From: Winogradskyella wandonensis
GTDB taxonomy: Bacteria; Bacteroidota; Bacteroidia; Flavobacteriales; Flavobacteriaceae
Direction: 5' to 3'
NCBI RefSeq assembly: GCF_004346845.1
Contig: NZ_SMGI01000002.1
Location: 682,001 to 746,000, forward strand
DNA: 64,000 nucleotides
Below are positions 25,930 to 34,052 of this stretch, one piece after another (positions within the stretch are counted from its first letter, which is position 1; each line of letters starts with the position of its first letter). Position numbers and translations under genes: made by a program. Under the pieces are notes generated by a model. It was not told the origin of the DNA. It was given only the letters and a program-made list of their open reading frames with translations, and ran no database searches.

Positions 25930-26795
25930 TATTGAAAGTCGATAAAGTTTGTTGGGTTTATGGGATAGCCTTTACTCCAAAGCTCGAAATGTAAATGAGG
26001 TCCAGTGGTTAACTCGCCTGTATTTCCTGATAGCGCAATAACTTCTCCAGCTTTTACCAAATCTCCTTGTTCTTTTGTAACTGAGCCATTGTGTTTGTAA
26101 ATAGAAATAAGCTCATTACTATGTTCTATTATAATAACATATCCTGTACTTACAGTCCACTCCGCAAAGATAACAATACCGTCTGCCGTAGCTTTTACAG
26201 GTGTTGTTTCTGGTACAATAACATCTACCGCAAAATGTTTTTCTTCAAGATTATAGCCTTCTGAAATTATACCATTTACTGGCGGAAAAAGCACAAAATT
26301 AGCACTGTTCGTCTCAGAGTCGAATAAATTATACTTATCTTCTTTATCCGCTTTTGCTCTTAAAAGTGAATCTTGCTTATTGGGATAAATAGTTTCAAAG
26401 TCTTCTATTTTTGCAGCTTCTATTATTGAATCACGATTAAAATCGACCTCAGCAACATCTCCTGTAAGCACTTTTTTGATGGATGCATAATACTGGTCAT
26501 TAAATAAAAGTTGTTGCTGAAGAGAATCGACCTTGTAGGTTAATTCGGTTGCTTTTTTCTTTAAAGAGGTTGAGGAATATCCTGGGATATACTCACGCAA
26601 TGGTGTGTATGCGATTAAAATTGTTGTAAAACCAATTAAAACAATGGCAGATATCGCGGTTAAAACAAACACGTTAAGCCGATTAAGTTTTATAGCGTAG
26701 CGCTCTTCGAAGGTGTCTTCGTTTAGCACCACTAAACGATACTTATGAAGCAGCTTTTTCTTAAGCTGTTTTTTCTTTTTCTCTTTTTTTGCCAT
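25929..26795 (-). CDS. M23 family peptidoglycan endopeptidase
   Basis: The 288-residue product has a lysine-rich cytoplasmic start, one membrane helix at about 35-55, a coiled-coil stretch, and a carboxy-terminal LytM/M23 domain from about residue 175. The zinc ligands are visible as H-F-A-V-D (His and Asp) and the later HLHFELW; the other histidine is in SIYKHNG. These enzymes cut the peptide stems of peptidoglycan or activate other hydrolases. A TACTTTTG element at 26811-26804 on the minus strand looks like a -7 box, though no clear TTG partner is seen. Confidence 0.9.
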   Translation of the reverse strand: MAKKEKKKKQLKKKLLHKYRLVVLNEDTFEERYAIKLNRLNVFVLTAISAIVLIGFTTILIAYTPLREYIPGYSSTSLKKKATELTYKVDSLQQQLLFNDQYYASIKKVLTGDVAEVDFNRDSIIEAAKIEDFETIYPNKQDSLLRAKADKEDKYNLFDSETNSANFVLFPPVNGIISEGYNLEEKHFAVDVIVPETTPVKATADGIVIFAEWTVSTGYVIIIEHSNELISIYKHNGSVTKEQGDLVKAGEVIALSGNTGELTTGPHLHFELWSKGYPINPTNFIDFQ

Positions 26796-26864
26796 AGGTT
26801 AAACAAAAGTATATAAAATAGCGTAATCCCTAAGTTATTAAATCCTAAAGTTAGCCCAATAGCG

Positions 26865-26893
26865 TTGTAATTAAACTTTAATTACTAACTTTG
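26865..26893 (+). promoter_or_regulatory. Predicted promoter of tatA
   Basis: TTG at 26865-26867 and TAACTTTG at 26886-26893 are separated by 18 bases. This matches the Bacteroidota sigma-A pattern (TTG, then TAnnTTTG). It lies 18 bases ahead of the tatA start. Confidence 0.7.
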
Positions 26894-26911
26894 TAATCTA
26901 ATTTAATTATT

Positions 26912-27094
26912 ATGATTTTAATGTCAATTGTATTAGCTATCGGCCCATGGCAATGGGTGATTATTGGGTTAGCCATTATTCTTTTGTTCGGCGGGAAGAA
27001 GATTCCAGAATTAATGAAAGGTTTAGGGAGCGGAATTAAAGAATTTAAGGATGCTAGCAAAGACGACTCTAAAGACGTAGAGAAAAAAGATTAA
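26912..27094 (+). CDS. tatA: Sec-independent translocase subunit TatA/TatE
   Basis: This is a 60-residue protein that assembles into the pore of the twin-arginine pathway, which exports folded proteins. It has one amino-terminal membrane helix with the typical glutamine/tryptophan start [16 protein letters not shown], the hinge [20 protein letters not shown] and an amphipathic helix ending in a short charged tail rich in Asp and Lys. No tatB or tatC is adjacent. It is a single-gene unit with its own promoter and terminator. Confidence 0.95.
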   Translation: MILMSIVLAIGPWQWVIIGLAIILLFGGKKIPELMKGLGSGIKEFKDASKDDSKDVEKKD

Positions 27095-27117
27095 TTTTTC
27101 TTGTAGTATAAAAGTAA

Positions 27118-27145
27118 AGCCAACTCGTAAGAGTTGGCTTTTTTT
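27118..27145 (+). terminator. Rho-independent terminator after tatA
   Basis: A perfect 9-bp stem, AGCCAACTC with GAGTTGGCT, and a GTAA tetraloop are followed by seven T residues. It sits 23 bases after the tatA stop. Reading leftward, the stem is followed by TTTACTTTT, so some termination of the convergent minus-strand gene is possible. Confidence 0.9.
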
Positions 27146-27172
27146 ATTACAGTCTTTGCACGCGGCTTTAAA

Positions 27173-28144
27173 TTACTTAAGCTTTATTGACTTTATTATA
27201 GATTCTAGCTCGAAAACATATTCGCGTTTATCTAGTGATGGTGCGTAAACATAACCTTCTGCAACCAAATATCTATTATTTACTTTGTCTTCTATTGCAT
27301 AGTTAATAAAAGGCCCTGCCATATAAGCGCCCTCTATTTCCCAAACGCCTCTTGTTTCATAGGCTGGTTTGTTATCTATTATAGCATTAAAAAGTGAAGG
27401 CACATAGGCGTCTTCTGTTTGCATAATTATACCGTCTTCTCCTGGTATTTTAGTTGCTGTTATTTTGTCTCGCATTTTTATAATATCTACAATCGTGCTA
27501 TCGCCTTGTCTAATAGAATCTAGCGGATAGCTGTAAAACATTAAATCCATAGTTTTATTATTGCTCAACGCTTTACGCACCCAATAAAAATCATCTTCGG
27601 CTTTACCTATTTTATACGCTGATGGAATATCGATGGTAAAACCTAAAGCATTCTCCATGTCTTCATCTTTAAGTAAGGATTTATTAATCCGTCTTAATTT
27701 TTCTGCCACTTCTTGTTTTGTAAACGCATCAATAATTTTTAACTCGTTTTCTTTAATTAAATCTATAATTTCTTGATTTGTTTTGCCTTTTACTGTCACC
27801 ACAGTTTGGGGTTTGGCGTATACATCTTTATTAATGACAACAGCGGTTGTATCTGTCTTTTCAACTTTTAAAATAATCCTGCTTTTTGTGGCAAATCCAT
27901 TAAATACTGGTGTTGGGATTTGTTTTAGAGAAAACATTGGTTCGTCCTGAGGTAATCCTTTTGCTGGTGCGGCTAATGTTTTACGTATAGCTTCACCCAC
28001 TTTGCCTTCCCAAAGCACATTATCTGCAACAACAGAGATAGAGTTTATGTTTCCTGAAGATGCCGTGAGGTAACGTACGTTATCGTTTTTATCATCACAA
28101 CTAAGTACTAAAAGCAGACAGAATAAATAGATAATATGCTTCAT
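27173..28144 (-). CDS. DUF4837 family lipoprotein
   Basis: It is a 323-residue predicted lipoprotein. The signal peptide ends in LVLSC (cleavage before Cys16), followed by DDKND, so an outer-membrane location is likely. The mature part contains the segment SSGNINSISVVADNVLWEG and a later IDIPSAYKIGKAEDDFYWVR, which I recognise as typical of the DUF4837 family of Bacteroidota. The function is unknown. It lies 23 bases after the lytic transglycosylase gene and is probably co-transcribed with it, suggesting a cell-envelope role. Confidence 0.85.
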   Translation of the reverse strand: MKHIIYLFCLLLVLSCDDKNDNVRYLTASSGNINSISVVADNVLWEGKVGEAIRKTLAAPAKGLPQDEPMFSLKQIPTPVFNGFATKSRIILKVEKTDTTAVVINKDVYAKPQTVVTVKGKTNQEIIDLIKENELKIIDAFTKQEVAEKLRRINKSLLKDEDMENALGFTIDIPSAYKIGKAEDDFYWVRKALSNNKTMDLMFYSYPLDSIRQGDSTIVDIIKMRDKITATKIPGEDGIIMQTEDAYVPSLFNAIIDNKPAYETRGVWEIEGAYMAGPFINYAIEDKVNNRYLVAEGYVYAPSLDKREYVFELESIIKSIKLK

Positions 28145-28167
28145 ATTCTTGAATATTTTGAATTGGT

Positions 28168-29781
28168 TTATTGGGACACCACAAGAGTCATTCCAATTTT
28201 AAGTTTGTTGCTACTAATATCGTTCCAATCTTTTAAATTCTGAACGGAAACACCCGAAAATTTTTGTGCAATACTCCATAATGAATCTCCAGCCTTAACT
28301 GTATAGGTCTTTTTCCCCGCTGTATTAACTTTTGTCGTAGCCTTTGGCTTAGAACTTGCCACCGGATTTCTTGGATATATTGTGAGTCGTTGTCCAATTT
28401 TAAGATTATTACTTCTTAAACCGTTCCACCGTTTTATTTGGCTAACACGCACGCCATATTTTCTAGCAATTTTACCTAAGTAATCGCCACTTTTAACACG
28501 ATACCTAACCTTAGTGTCATTTTCAAAAAATTGAGGTAAGGGTTTTTCACGCTTATCAAATTCGGCCTTCGCAAAGGCATAAATCTTTTCTTCATTAGCA
28601 ACGAAAGGCCCAATGGCATGCCTTGGTAAACGAAGCGTATAATTTTCGTCTTTAATATATGGGATAATATCTAGCTTATATGCAGGATTTAAGTACTGAA
28701 GCTCTTCAATATTTACATCGGTTACTTCTGCTACTTGGTCTAAGGTTATCATTTGCTTAACGCGGATAGTGTCTGTCTCAATATATTGATATTTTGGCTT
28801 TTCGGGTTTAAATCCGTGTTCTTCGGCAAATTCAAAAATATACATGGTCGCTAGAAAAGCCGGCAAATAACCTGCTGTTTCACGCGGAAGGTGTGGCCTA
28901 ATATTCCAATAATTGGTGTAACCTCCAGAACGCCTTATGGCTTTAGAGACATTTCCTGGCCCTGAATTATAAGAGGCTAAAGCCAAGTCCCAATCGCCAA
29001 AAATTTTATATAGTCTCGCTAAATATTTTGCTGCAGCTTCTGTTGATTTTATGGGATCTCTGCGCTCGTCTACATAGCTACTTACATCTAGCCCATACTC
29101 TTTTCCTGTACCAAACATAAACTGCCACAATCCTGTTGCGCCAACTCTAGAGCGTGCTTTTGGTTTTAAGGCAGATTCCACTATTGCCAAATATTTTACT
29201 TCTAATGGGATATCTTCTTTGTCCAACGCTTCCTCGAACATAGGAAAGTAAAAATGACTCAAGCCCATTAAACGCTCCATAGAATTTCTTCGGTTTTTTA
29301 GATAGCTTTTTATCACGCTTTCTAAAGACGGATTATACTCAATATTAAAAGGCGTTCTGGCATTTAGACGCTTTAGTCTTGCTTTTAATGTATCTGTAGG
29401 AAGCTCTGGATAATCGACAGGTTTATAATTAAGTTCCGTCACAGATTTGTAAATAGAATCGAAAAGCGCATTGCTATATAATTCTTCTAGCCACTTTTCA
29501 TCGAGCTGCTTTGCAAGCTCATTATCTTCTAGTTGGTTTATTTTTATTGAATCTGCTACAGCTGGGATTTTACTGGTTGATGCTTTAGACCCATCAATAA
29601 CCCTGGTGTTGGATGGTTTGTAGTATGTTTGCCCATTAATAATGGTGTCTATGACATACGTTCTCCCTTTTTTGAAATCTTTCTCTGTGATTCTCTTATT
29701 TGTTGACGCAGGTATAGAATCTTGCGCTATCCCAAGTGCGCCAAAAAAAACGATAAAAAGAATACAGATTTTAGATTTCAT
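28168..29781 (-). CDS. MltD-like lytic transglycosylase with two LysM domains
   Basis: It is predicted to cleave the glycan strands of peptidoglycan in the periplasm. A signal peptide (about residues 1-20, ending in GIAQ) leads to an SLT domain at about 150-300 with the catalytic glutamate in IVESALKPKARS and the motifs GLWQFMFGTG and ALASYNSGPGNV. Two LysM repeats close the protein, one beginning YRVKSGDYLGKIA and the other YTVKAGDSLWSIA. An ATG at 29793 would add four residues; the one at 29781 gives the cleaner signal peptide. The downstream neighbour is a lipoprotein gene. Confidence 0.93.
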   Translation of the reverse strand: MKSKICILFIVFFGALGIAQDSIPASTNKRITEKDFKKGRTYVIDTIINGQTYYKPSNTRVIDGSKASTSKIPAVADSIKINQLEDNELAKQLDEKWLEELYSNALFDSIYKSVTELNYKPVDYPELPTDTLKARLKRLNARTPFNIEYNPSLESVIKSYLKNRRNSMERLMGLSHFYFPMFEEALDKEDIPLEVKYLAIVESALKPKARSRVGATGLWQFMFGTGKEYGLDVSSYVDERRDPIKSTEAAAKYLARLYKIFGDWDLALASYNSGPGNVSKAIRRSGGYTNYWNIRPHLPRETAGYLPAFLATMYIFEFAEEHGFKPEKPKYQYIETDTIRVKQMITLDQVAEVTDVNIEELQYLNPAYKLDIIPYIKDENYTLRLPRHAIGPFVANEEKIYAFAKAEFDKREKPLPQFFENDTKVRYRVKSGDYLGKIARKYGVRVSQIKRWNGLRSNNLKIGQRLTIYPRNPVASSKPKATTKVNTAGKKTYTVKAGDSLWSIAQKFSGVSVQNLKDWNDISSNKLKIGMTLVVSQ

Positions 29782-29852
29782 ATGTTTATACATTTAATAC
29801 TGCTAACGGATAGCCCTATTAAAATTGTGTTTTAAATTAGAAAAATAAACGA

Positions 29853-31040
29853 TTAATCTAAAATAGCCGCAATGCCTGGCAATGTTTTTCCTTCTAAACT
29901 TTCTAGCATTGCGCCACCACCTGTACTTACGTAGCTTACCTTATCTTCAAAGCCAAATTGCTTTACTGCAGCTACAGAATCGCCGCCTCCAACTAGGGAG
30001 AATGCGCCATTTTCTGTCGCTTCTGCTATAGAATTACCCAGTTCTATGGTGCCATTGGCAAAGTTTTCCATCTCAAAAACCCCTAAAGGACCATTCCATA
30101 GAATAGTTTTACACTGCATCACAACCTCATGAAAATTAGCTTTAGATTTTGGGCCAGCATCTAAACCTTGCCAACCATCTGGTATTTTTGTAACATCGAC
30201 GACTTGTGTGTCTGCATCATTACTAAATGCATTTGCCGCCAAGACATCGACAGGCAGATGTACTTTAACGCCTTTGACTTCGGCTTGTTTTAAAATCTCT
30301 AGAGCTAGTTCCATTTTATCGTCTTCGCAAATAGAATCGCCAATACTTCCGCCTTGCGCTTTAATAAATGTAAACGTCATGCCGCCGCCAATGATAAGGT
30401 GATTTACTTTATCTAAAATATTTTCGATAATTGTGATTTTTGAAGATACTTTGGCGCCTCCAAGCACTGCTAAAACAGGTTTTTCACCATCTTCCATCAC
30501 TTTTTTGATACTTTCGATTTCCTTAGCTAATAAATGACCAAAACACTTATTTTCAGGAAAAAATTCTGCGACTATCGTTGTAGATGCATGCGCTCTGTGT
30601 GCAGTTCCAAACGCATCATTAACGTAAATATCTCCTAGTTTTGCAAGTTTTTCGGCAAAACTCTTATCGCCTTTAGTTTCTTCTTTATAAAAGCGCAGAT
30701 TTTCTAATAATAGAATTTCGCCTGGCTGTAAAGCTGCTGCTTTAGCTTCGGCCTCTTCACCAATACAATCGCTAGCAAATGTAACTTCTACTCCAAAAAC
30801 ATCTTCGATTTTATCCACTATATGACGCAGAGAAAACTCATCTTGTACGCCTTTTGGACGACCTAAGTGCGACATTAAAACGCAACTGCCACCATCTTCT
30901 AATATCTTTATTATTGTTGGCTTTGCAGATTGAATTCTGGTATCGTCTGTGACATTAAAATCCTCGTCTAATGGTACATTAAAATCAACTCGGATTAGGG
31001 CCTTTTTATCTTTAAAATTGAAGTCGTTTAGGATTTTCAT
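29853..31040 (-). CDS. pgk: Phosphoglycerate kinase
   Basis: This glycolytic enzyme transfers phosphate from 1,3-bisphosphoglycerate to ADP. The product is 395 residues from the chosen start, [20 protein letters not shown]; the signature is RVDFNVPL near residue 18, SHLGRPKG, the hinge/ATP region [11 protein letters not shown], and [13 protein letters not shown]. The frame stays open back to 31079, but a TATATTTG box at 31068-31061 lies inside that extension and the family normally begins at the ATG used here. It is a single minus-strand unit divergent from holB. Confidence 0.97.
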   Translation of the reverse strand: MKILNDFNFKDKKALIRVDFNVPLDEDFNVTDDTRIQSAKPTIIKILEDGGSCVLMSHLGRPKGVQDEFSLRHIVDKIEDVFGVEVTFASDCIGEEAEAKAAALQPGEILLLENLRFYKEETKGDKSFAEKLAKLGDIYVNDAFGTAHRAHASTTIVAEFFPENKCFGHLLAKEIESIKKVMEDGEKPVLAVLGGAKVSSKITIIENILDKVNHLIIGGGMTFTFIKAQGGSIGDSICEDDKMELALEILKQAEVKGVKVHLPVDVLAANAFSNDADTQVVDVTKIPDGWQGLDAGPKSKANFHEVVMQCKTILWNGPLGVFEMENFANGTIELGNSIAEATENGAFSLVGGGDSVAAVKQFGFEDKVSYVSTGGGAMLESLEGKTLPGIAAILD

Positions 31041-31111
31041 TATAATAGCGTTTAGAATAACAAATATAAATATTCCCATTATAAAGACTACTTATCTGTA
31101 CACCTATTTTG

Positions 31112-31144
31112 TTGAAATTAGTCCCAAAAAAATACATAGCTTTG
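31112..31144 (+). promoter_or_regulatory. Predicted promoter of holB, possibly leaderless
   Basis: TTG at 31112-31114 is followed after 22 bases by TAGCTTTG at 31137-31144. The holB ATG begins only four bases after the -7 box, so the transcript would start at or next to the A of the start codon. Confidence 0.55.
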
Positions 31145-31148
31145 TGCT

Positions 31149-32312
31149 ATGCTATTTTCAGAAATTTTAGGGCAAACTCATATTAAAGCGCACTTAACAA
31201 AAACTGCGGCTGCTGGGCGAATTCCGCATGCGCAACTGTTTGTGGGTCCAGAAGGCTCTGGCACTTTACCAATGGCAATAGCCTACGCACAATATGTGCT
31301 ATGCAAGAATAAAAATTCCGAAAACACCGAAGGTAACGACAGTTGCAACTTAAAATTTCAGAATTTTTCGCATCCCGATTTACATTTTGCTTTTCCTGTT
31401 ACCACGAACGATAAGGTAAAACGGCATCCTGTATCTAAATTATTTTTAGAGGAATGGCGACAATTGCTTAGCCAACAGCCTTATGGAAATCTGTTTGATT
31501 GGTACAAACTGCTTGGAGTTGATAATAAACAAGGGCAAATTGGAGTGGACGAAGCTCAAGACATTGTAAAATCGTTAAGCCTTAAAGCTTATGAAGGCGG
31601 CTATAAGGTTATGCTAATTTGGATGGCAGAAAAGATGAATACATCGGCTGCTAACAAACTCCTGAAGCTTATAGAAGAGCCGCCAGAAAAAACAGTTTTT
31701 ATTCTTATTGCCGAAGACGAAGAGCAGATTATTAGCACAATTCGCTCGCGCTGCCAGGTCTTGCATTTCCCGCCGCTTTCTGAAGTTGTAATTGCCGAAG
31801 CGCTGGTCGATAAATATAATATAGACCAAAGTATTGCTAATAAAATTGCGCAACAGTCTAGTGGAAATTTTAATAAGGCTTGTGACCTTATTTACCAAGA
31901 CAGCGAGGACATACAATTTGAAAAGTGGTTTATTCTCTGGGTGCGCGCCGCTTTTAAGGCCAAAGGAAACAAATCTGCCATTAGAGAGTTAATTGCTTGG
32001 TCTGAAGAAATTGCCAAAACAGGTAGAGAAACCCAAAAGCAGTTTTTACATTTCTGCATTAATTATTTTAGGCAAGCCATGCTGTTGAATTACAAAGCAA
32101 ATGAGTTGGTCTATTTAGAGCCAAAGTCCGATAGTTTTAAACTGGAGAAATTTGCGCCTTTTGTACATGATAGTAACATTTTAGAGATAACAAATGAGCT
32201 TGAAGACGCTATTTATCATATTGAGCGAAACGGTAATGCTAAGATAATTCTGACGGATCTTTCTATAAAACTCACAAGATTATTGCATAAAAAAAGTCAA
32301 GCAAATGCTTGA
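31149..32312 (+). CDS. holB: DNA polymerase III delta-prime subunit
   Basis: It is the clamp-loader subunit of the replicative polymerase. It has 387 residues in an AAA+ fold. The Walker A equivalent reads VGPEGSGTLP, without the lysine, as expected for delta-prime, which does not hydrolyse ATP. Further signs are NKLLKLIEEPPEKTVFILI and the SRC motif in IRSRCQVLHFPPLS. The amino end MLFSEILGQTHIKAHL is the usual one for flavobacteria, which fixes the start despite the missing leader. It converges with the ompH-like gene. Confidence 0.93.
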   Translation: MLFSEILGQTHIKAHLTKTAAAGRIPHAQLFVGPEGSGTLPMAIAYAQYVLCKNKNSENTEGNDSCNLKFQNFSHPDLHFAFPVTTNDKVKRHPVSKLFLEEWRQLLSQQPYGNLFDWYKLLGVDNKQGQIGVDEAQDIVKSLSLKAYEGGYKVMLIWMAEKMNTSAANKLLKLIEEPPEKTVFILIAEDEEQIISTIRSRCQVLHFPPLSEVVIAEALVDKYNIDQSIANKIAQQSSGNFNKACDLIYQDSEDIQFEKWFILWVRAAFKAKGNKSAIRELIAWSEEIAKTGRETQKQFLHFCINYFRQAMLLNYKANELVYLEPKSDSFKLEKFAPFVHDSNILEITNELEDAIYHIERNGNAKIILTDLSIKLTRLLHKKSQANA

Positions 32313-32317
32313 CTTTT
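32292..32317. terminator. Bidirectional terminator overlapping the holB stop
   Basis: An 11-bp stem AAAAGTCAAGC / GCTTGACTTTT with the loop AAAT contains the holB TGA stop. The A-rich left arm and T-rich right arm allow it to work for holB and for the convergent ompH-like gene. Confidence 0.75.
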
Positions 32318-32338
32318 AGTGTTTTATAAATAAATCTT

Positions 32339-32878
32339 TTATTTTTCTGCTTCTTCTTTGTCTTTATTTTTGTACTCGGTATTTAATGCATCTGTAATCG
32401 TTTTTGTTAGATTGCTAGCCTCTTTTCCAAAGATAACACTGCTACCAACTTCATTTTGTCCTAGAATAAAATCGTACCCATTTGTTTTTCCGTAGTCTCT
32501 TACAAAAGCATTAACCTTTTTAATTACAGAATCCATTTCCTTATTGTAACCAGACTGAAGAATTTGCTGGTCTGCTTGAAATTGCTGCGTTAATTGCTGA
32601 TTTTTCTGACCCAACTCATTGTATTTTTCTTGAGCTTTCTTTTGCGACATTTTACCAGACGCTAGTTGAAACGCTTTTACCTCTACCTGAAACTCTCTAT
32701 CGATACTATCCATACGTTTAGTAAAGGCTTCGTTTCTTGCTTTATATGTTTCTTCGATATCCTTTTTCATTTGATAGCCATCGATAACATCGCCATTATT
32801 AATGTACCCAACTTTTAATTGCTCTTGGCAGGACGATAGTAAAAGTGCTAATCCTAAAACTCTAAATATATTTTTCAT
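32339..32878 (-). CDS. OmpH/Skp family lipoprotein
   Basis: This 179-residue periplasmic chaperone-like protein is predicted to help outer-membrane proteins cross the periplasm. The signal peptide ends in LLLSSC, a lipobox with Cys17, so unlike classical Skp it is probably lipid-anchored. A long coiled-coil region (about 45-120, rich in Lys, Glu and Gln) is followed by the compact end containing YDFILGQNEVGSSVIFG, which is the Skp signature. It stands alone rather than next to bamA. Confidence 0.88.
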   Translation of the reverse strand: MKNIFRVLGLALLLSSCQEQLKVGYINNGDVIDGYQMKKDIEETYKARNEAFTKRMDSIDREFQVEVKAFQLASGKMSQKKAQEKYNELGQKNQQLTQQFQADQQILQSGYNKEMDSVIKKVNAFVRDYGKTNGYDFILGQNEVGSSVIFGKEASNLTKTITDALNTEYKNKDKEEAEK

Positions 32879-33105
32879 CTTTGTTTAAAATATTGAAATT
32901 AAATTTTGGCAAATGTATAAAAGTTGGTCGATAATTGACACTAAATATTTACTATAAGATTTTTCTATCGTGAATTATGTTACAAATAACTGTGGTCTAT
33001 TAAAAACAGATTAAAATAATCTATAAAATCGACAGGTTTATTTAACCGAATAGTATAAATATAGTATTAGCATTAAAAGTCGCTTAAAACGTCTTATTTT
33101 AAGTT

Positions 33106-33960
33106 TTAGGCTTTTTTGAAGACATAAATTAGGGATGAATACTCTCCTGAGCGTTTTGCTTTGAGATTTGACCTTAAGCCAACCCAAAATGCCATAAACG
33201 GATTCATAAACCCTTTTTTATATTTTTCTGAAAGCAGACTTACATAAAACGAATCAAAAGGCATCGGTACTGTTTTTTTACAAACGAAACCAAATCCTTC
33301 AAATAATTGTTTAATTCCATTTTGAGAAAAATGCCAAAGGTGTCTAGGCACATCATAAGCTGCCCAAAACGATTGATAATATTCCGCGTCGTAACTTTTA
33401 TAATTTGGTACGGCAATTACCAAATGACCATTAGGTTTTAAAAGGTGCTTAAAAATTTCAAGGTGTTCTTCTAAATTTGGTAAGTGTTCTAACACGTGCC
33501 AAAGGGTAATAACATCAAAACTGTTAGCGTTAAATTCTGAAAGTTTAGGAACATCAAAAACAGAAGATTTAGTTTTTGAATTGGCAATTTCTCGCGCCTC
33601 TGGATTAGGTTCAATTCCAGAAACTCTCCAGCCATCTTCTTTTGCTGTCTTAAGAAAATCTCCTGTTCCGCAACCAACATCTAAAAGTGTTTTCTCTTCT
33701 GGCTGAAACGAATTAATTAAACTTAACTTATTCTTTAAAGCACGTTTTCTTATTAGATGATAAACTCGTTCTAATAGATTTCGCTTTGTGTCTGTATGAG
33801 AAATATAATCCTCGCTTTGGTAATATTTGGGTAAATTTTCAGCTGATGGTTGTGGCGATGTTTCTAAAATATCTTCATATTTATCCAACACCAATTTAAA
33901 CTGTTCTCCTGAAACAGAATGGTCTTTTACTTCTAAAAAAATCTGATTATCATCTATCAT
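33106..33960 (-). CDS. Class I SAM-dependent methyltransferase
   Basis: It is a 284-residue methyltransferase with the SAM-binding motif LLDVGCGTGDFLKTA near residue 91, the acidic loop GIEPNPEA, the motif F-D-V-I-T-L-W-H-V-L-E-H-L and a late NGHLVIAVPNY strand. A variable basic region with FWVGLRSNLKAKRSGEYSS closes it. The substrate is unknown; relatives modify quinones, lipids or sugars. The start codon is 68 bases from the parS site upstream of it, with a hairpin repeat between. Confidence 0.87.
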   Translation of the reverse strand: MIDDNQIFLEVKDHSVSGEQFKLVLDKYEDILETSPQPSAENLPKYYQSEDYISHTDTKRNLLERVYHLIRKRALKNKLSLINSFQPEEKTLLDVGCGTGDFLKTAKEDGWRVSGIEPNPEAREIANSKTKSSVFDVPKLSEFNANSFDVITLWHVLEHLPNLEEHLEIFKHLLKPNGHLVIAVPNYKSYDAEYYQSFWAAYDVPRHLWHFSQNGIKQLFEGFGFVCKKTVPMPFDSFYVSLLSEKYKKGFMNPFMAFWVGLRSNLKAKRSGEYSSLIYVFKKA

Positions 33961-33965
33961 ATATT

Positions 33966-34020
33966 GGTCATTTCGAGAGCCTCAATGACCAGCTTGGTGG
34001 CTGAGGCTCTAGAAGCCACC
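33966..34020. repeat. Imperfect palindromic repeat with three competing stems
   Basis: GGTCATT (33966-33972) pairs with AATGACC (33984-33990), AGAGCCTCA (33976-33984) pairs with TGAGGCTCT (34002-34010), and GGTGGCT (33996-34002) pairs with AGCCACC (34014-34020). The three stems share bases and cannot all form. The TCATTTCGAG start resembles the other hairpin repeats in the window. Confidence 0.7.
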
Positions 34021-34027
34021 ATCATAT

Positions 34028-34043
34028 TGTTTCACGTGGAACA
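34028..34043. other. parS-like ParB-binding site
   Basis: TGTTTCACGTGGAACA is, on the minus strand, TGTTCCACGTGAAACA, identical to the parS consensus known from Bacillus subtilis and many other bacteria. It lies in the gap between the methyltransferase gene and the mnmG stop. Confidence 0.85.
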
Positions 34044-34052
34044 TTTAAAAAA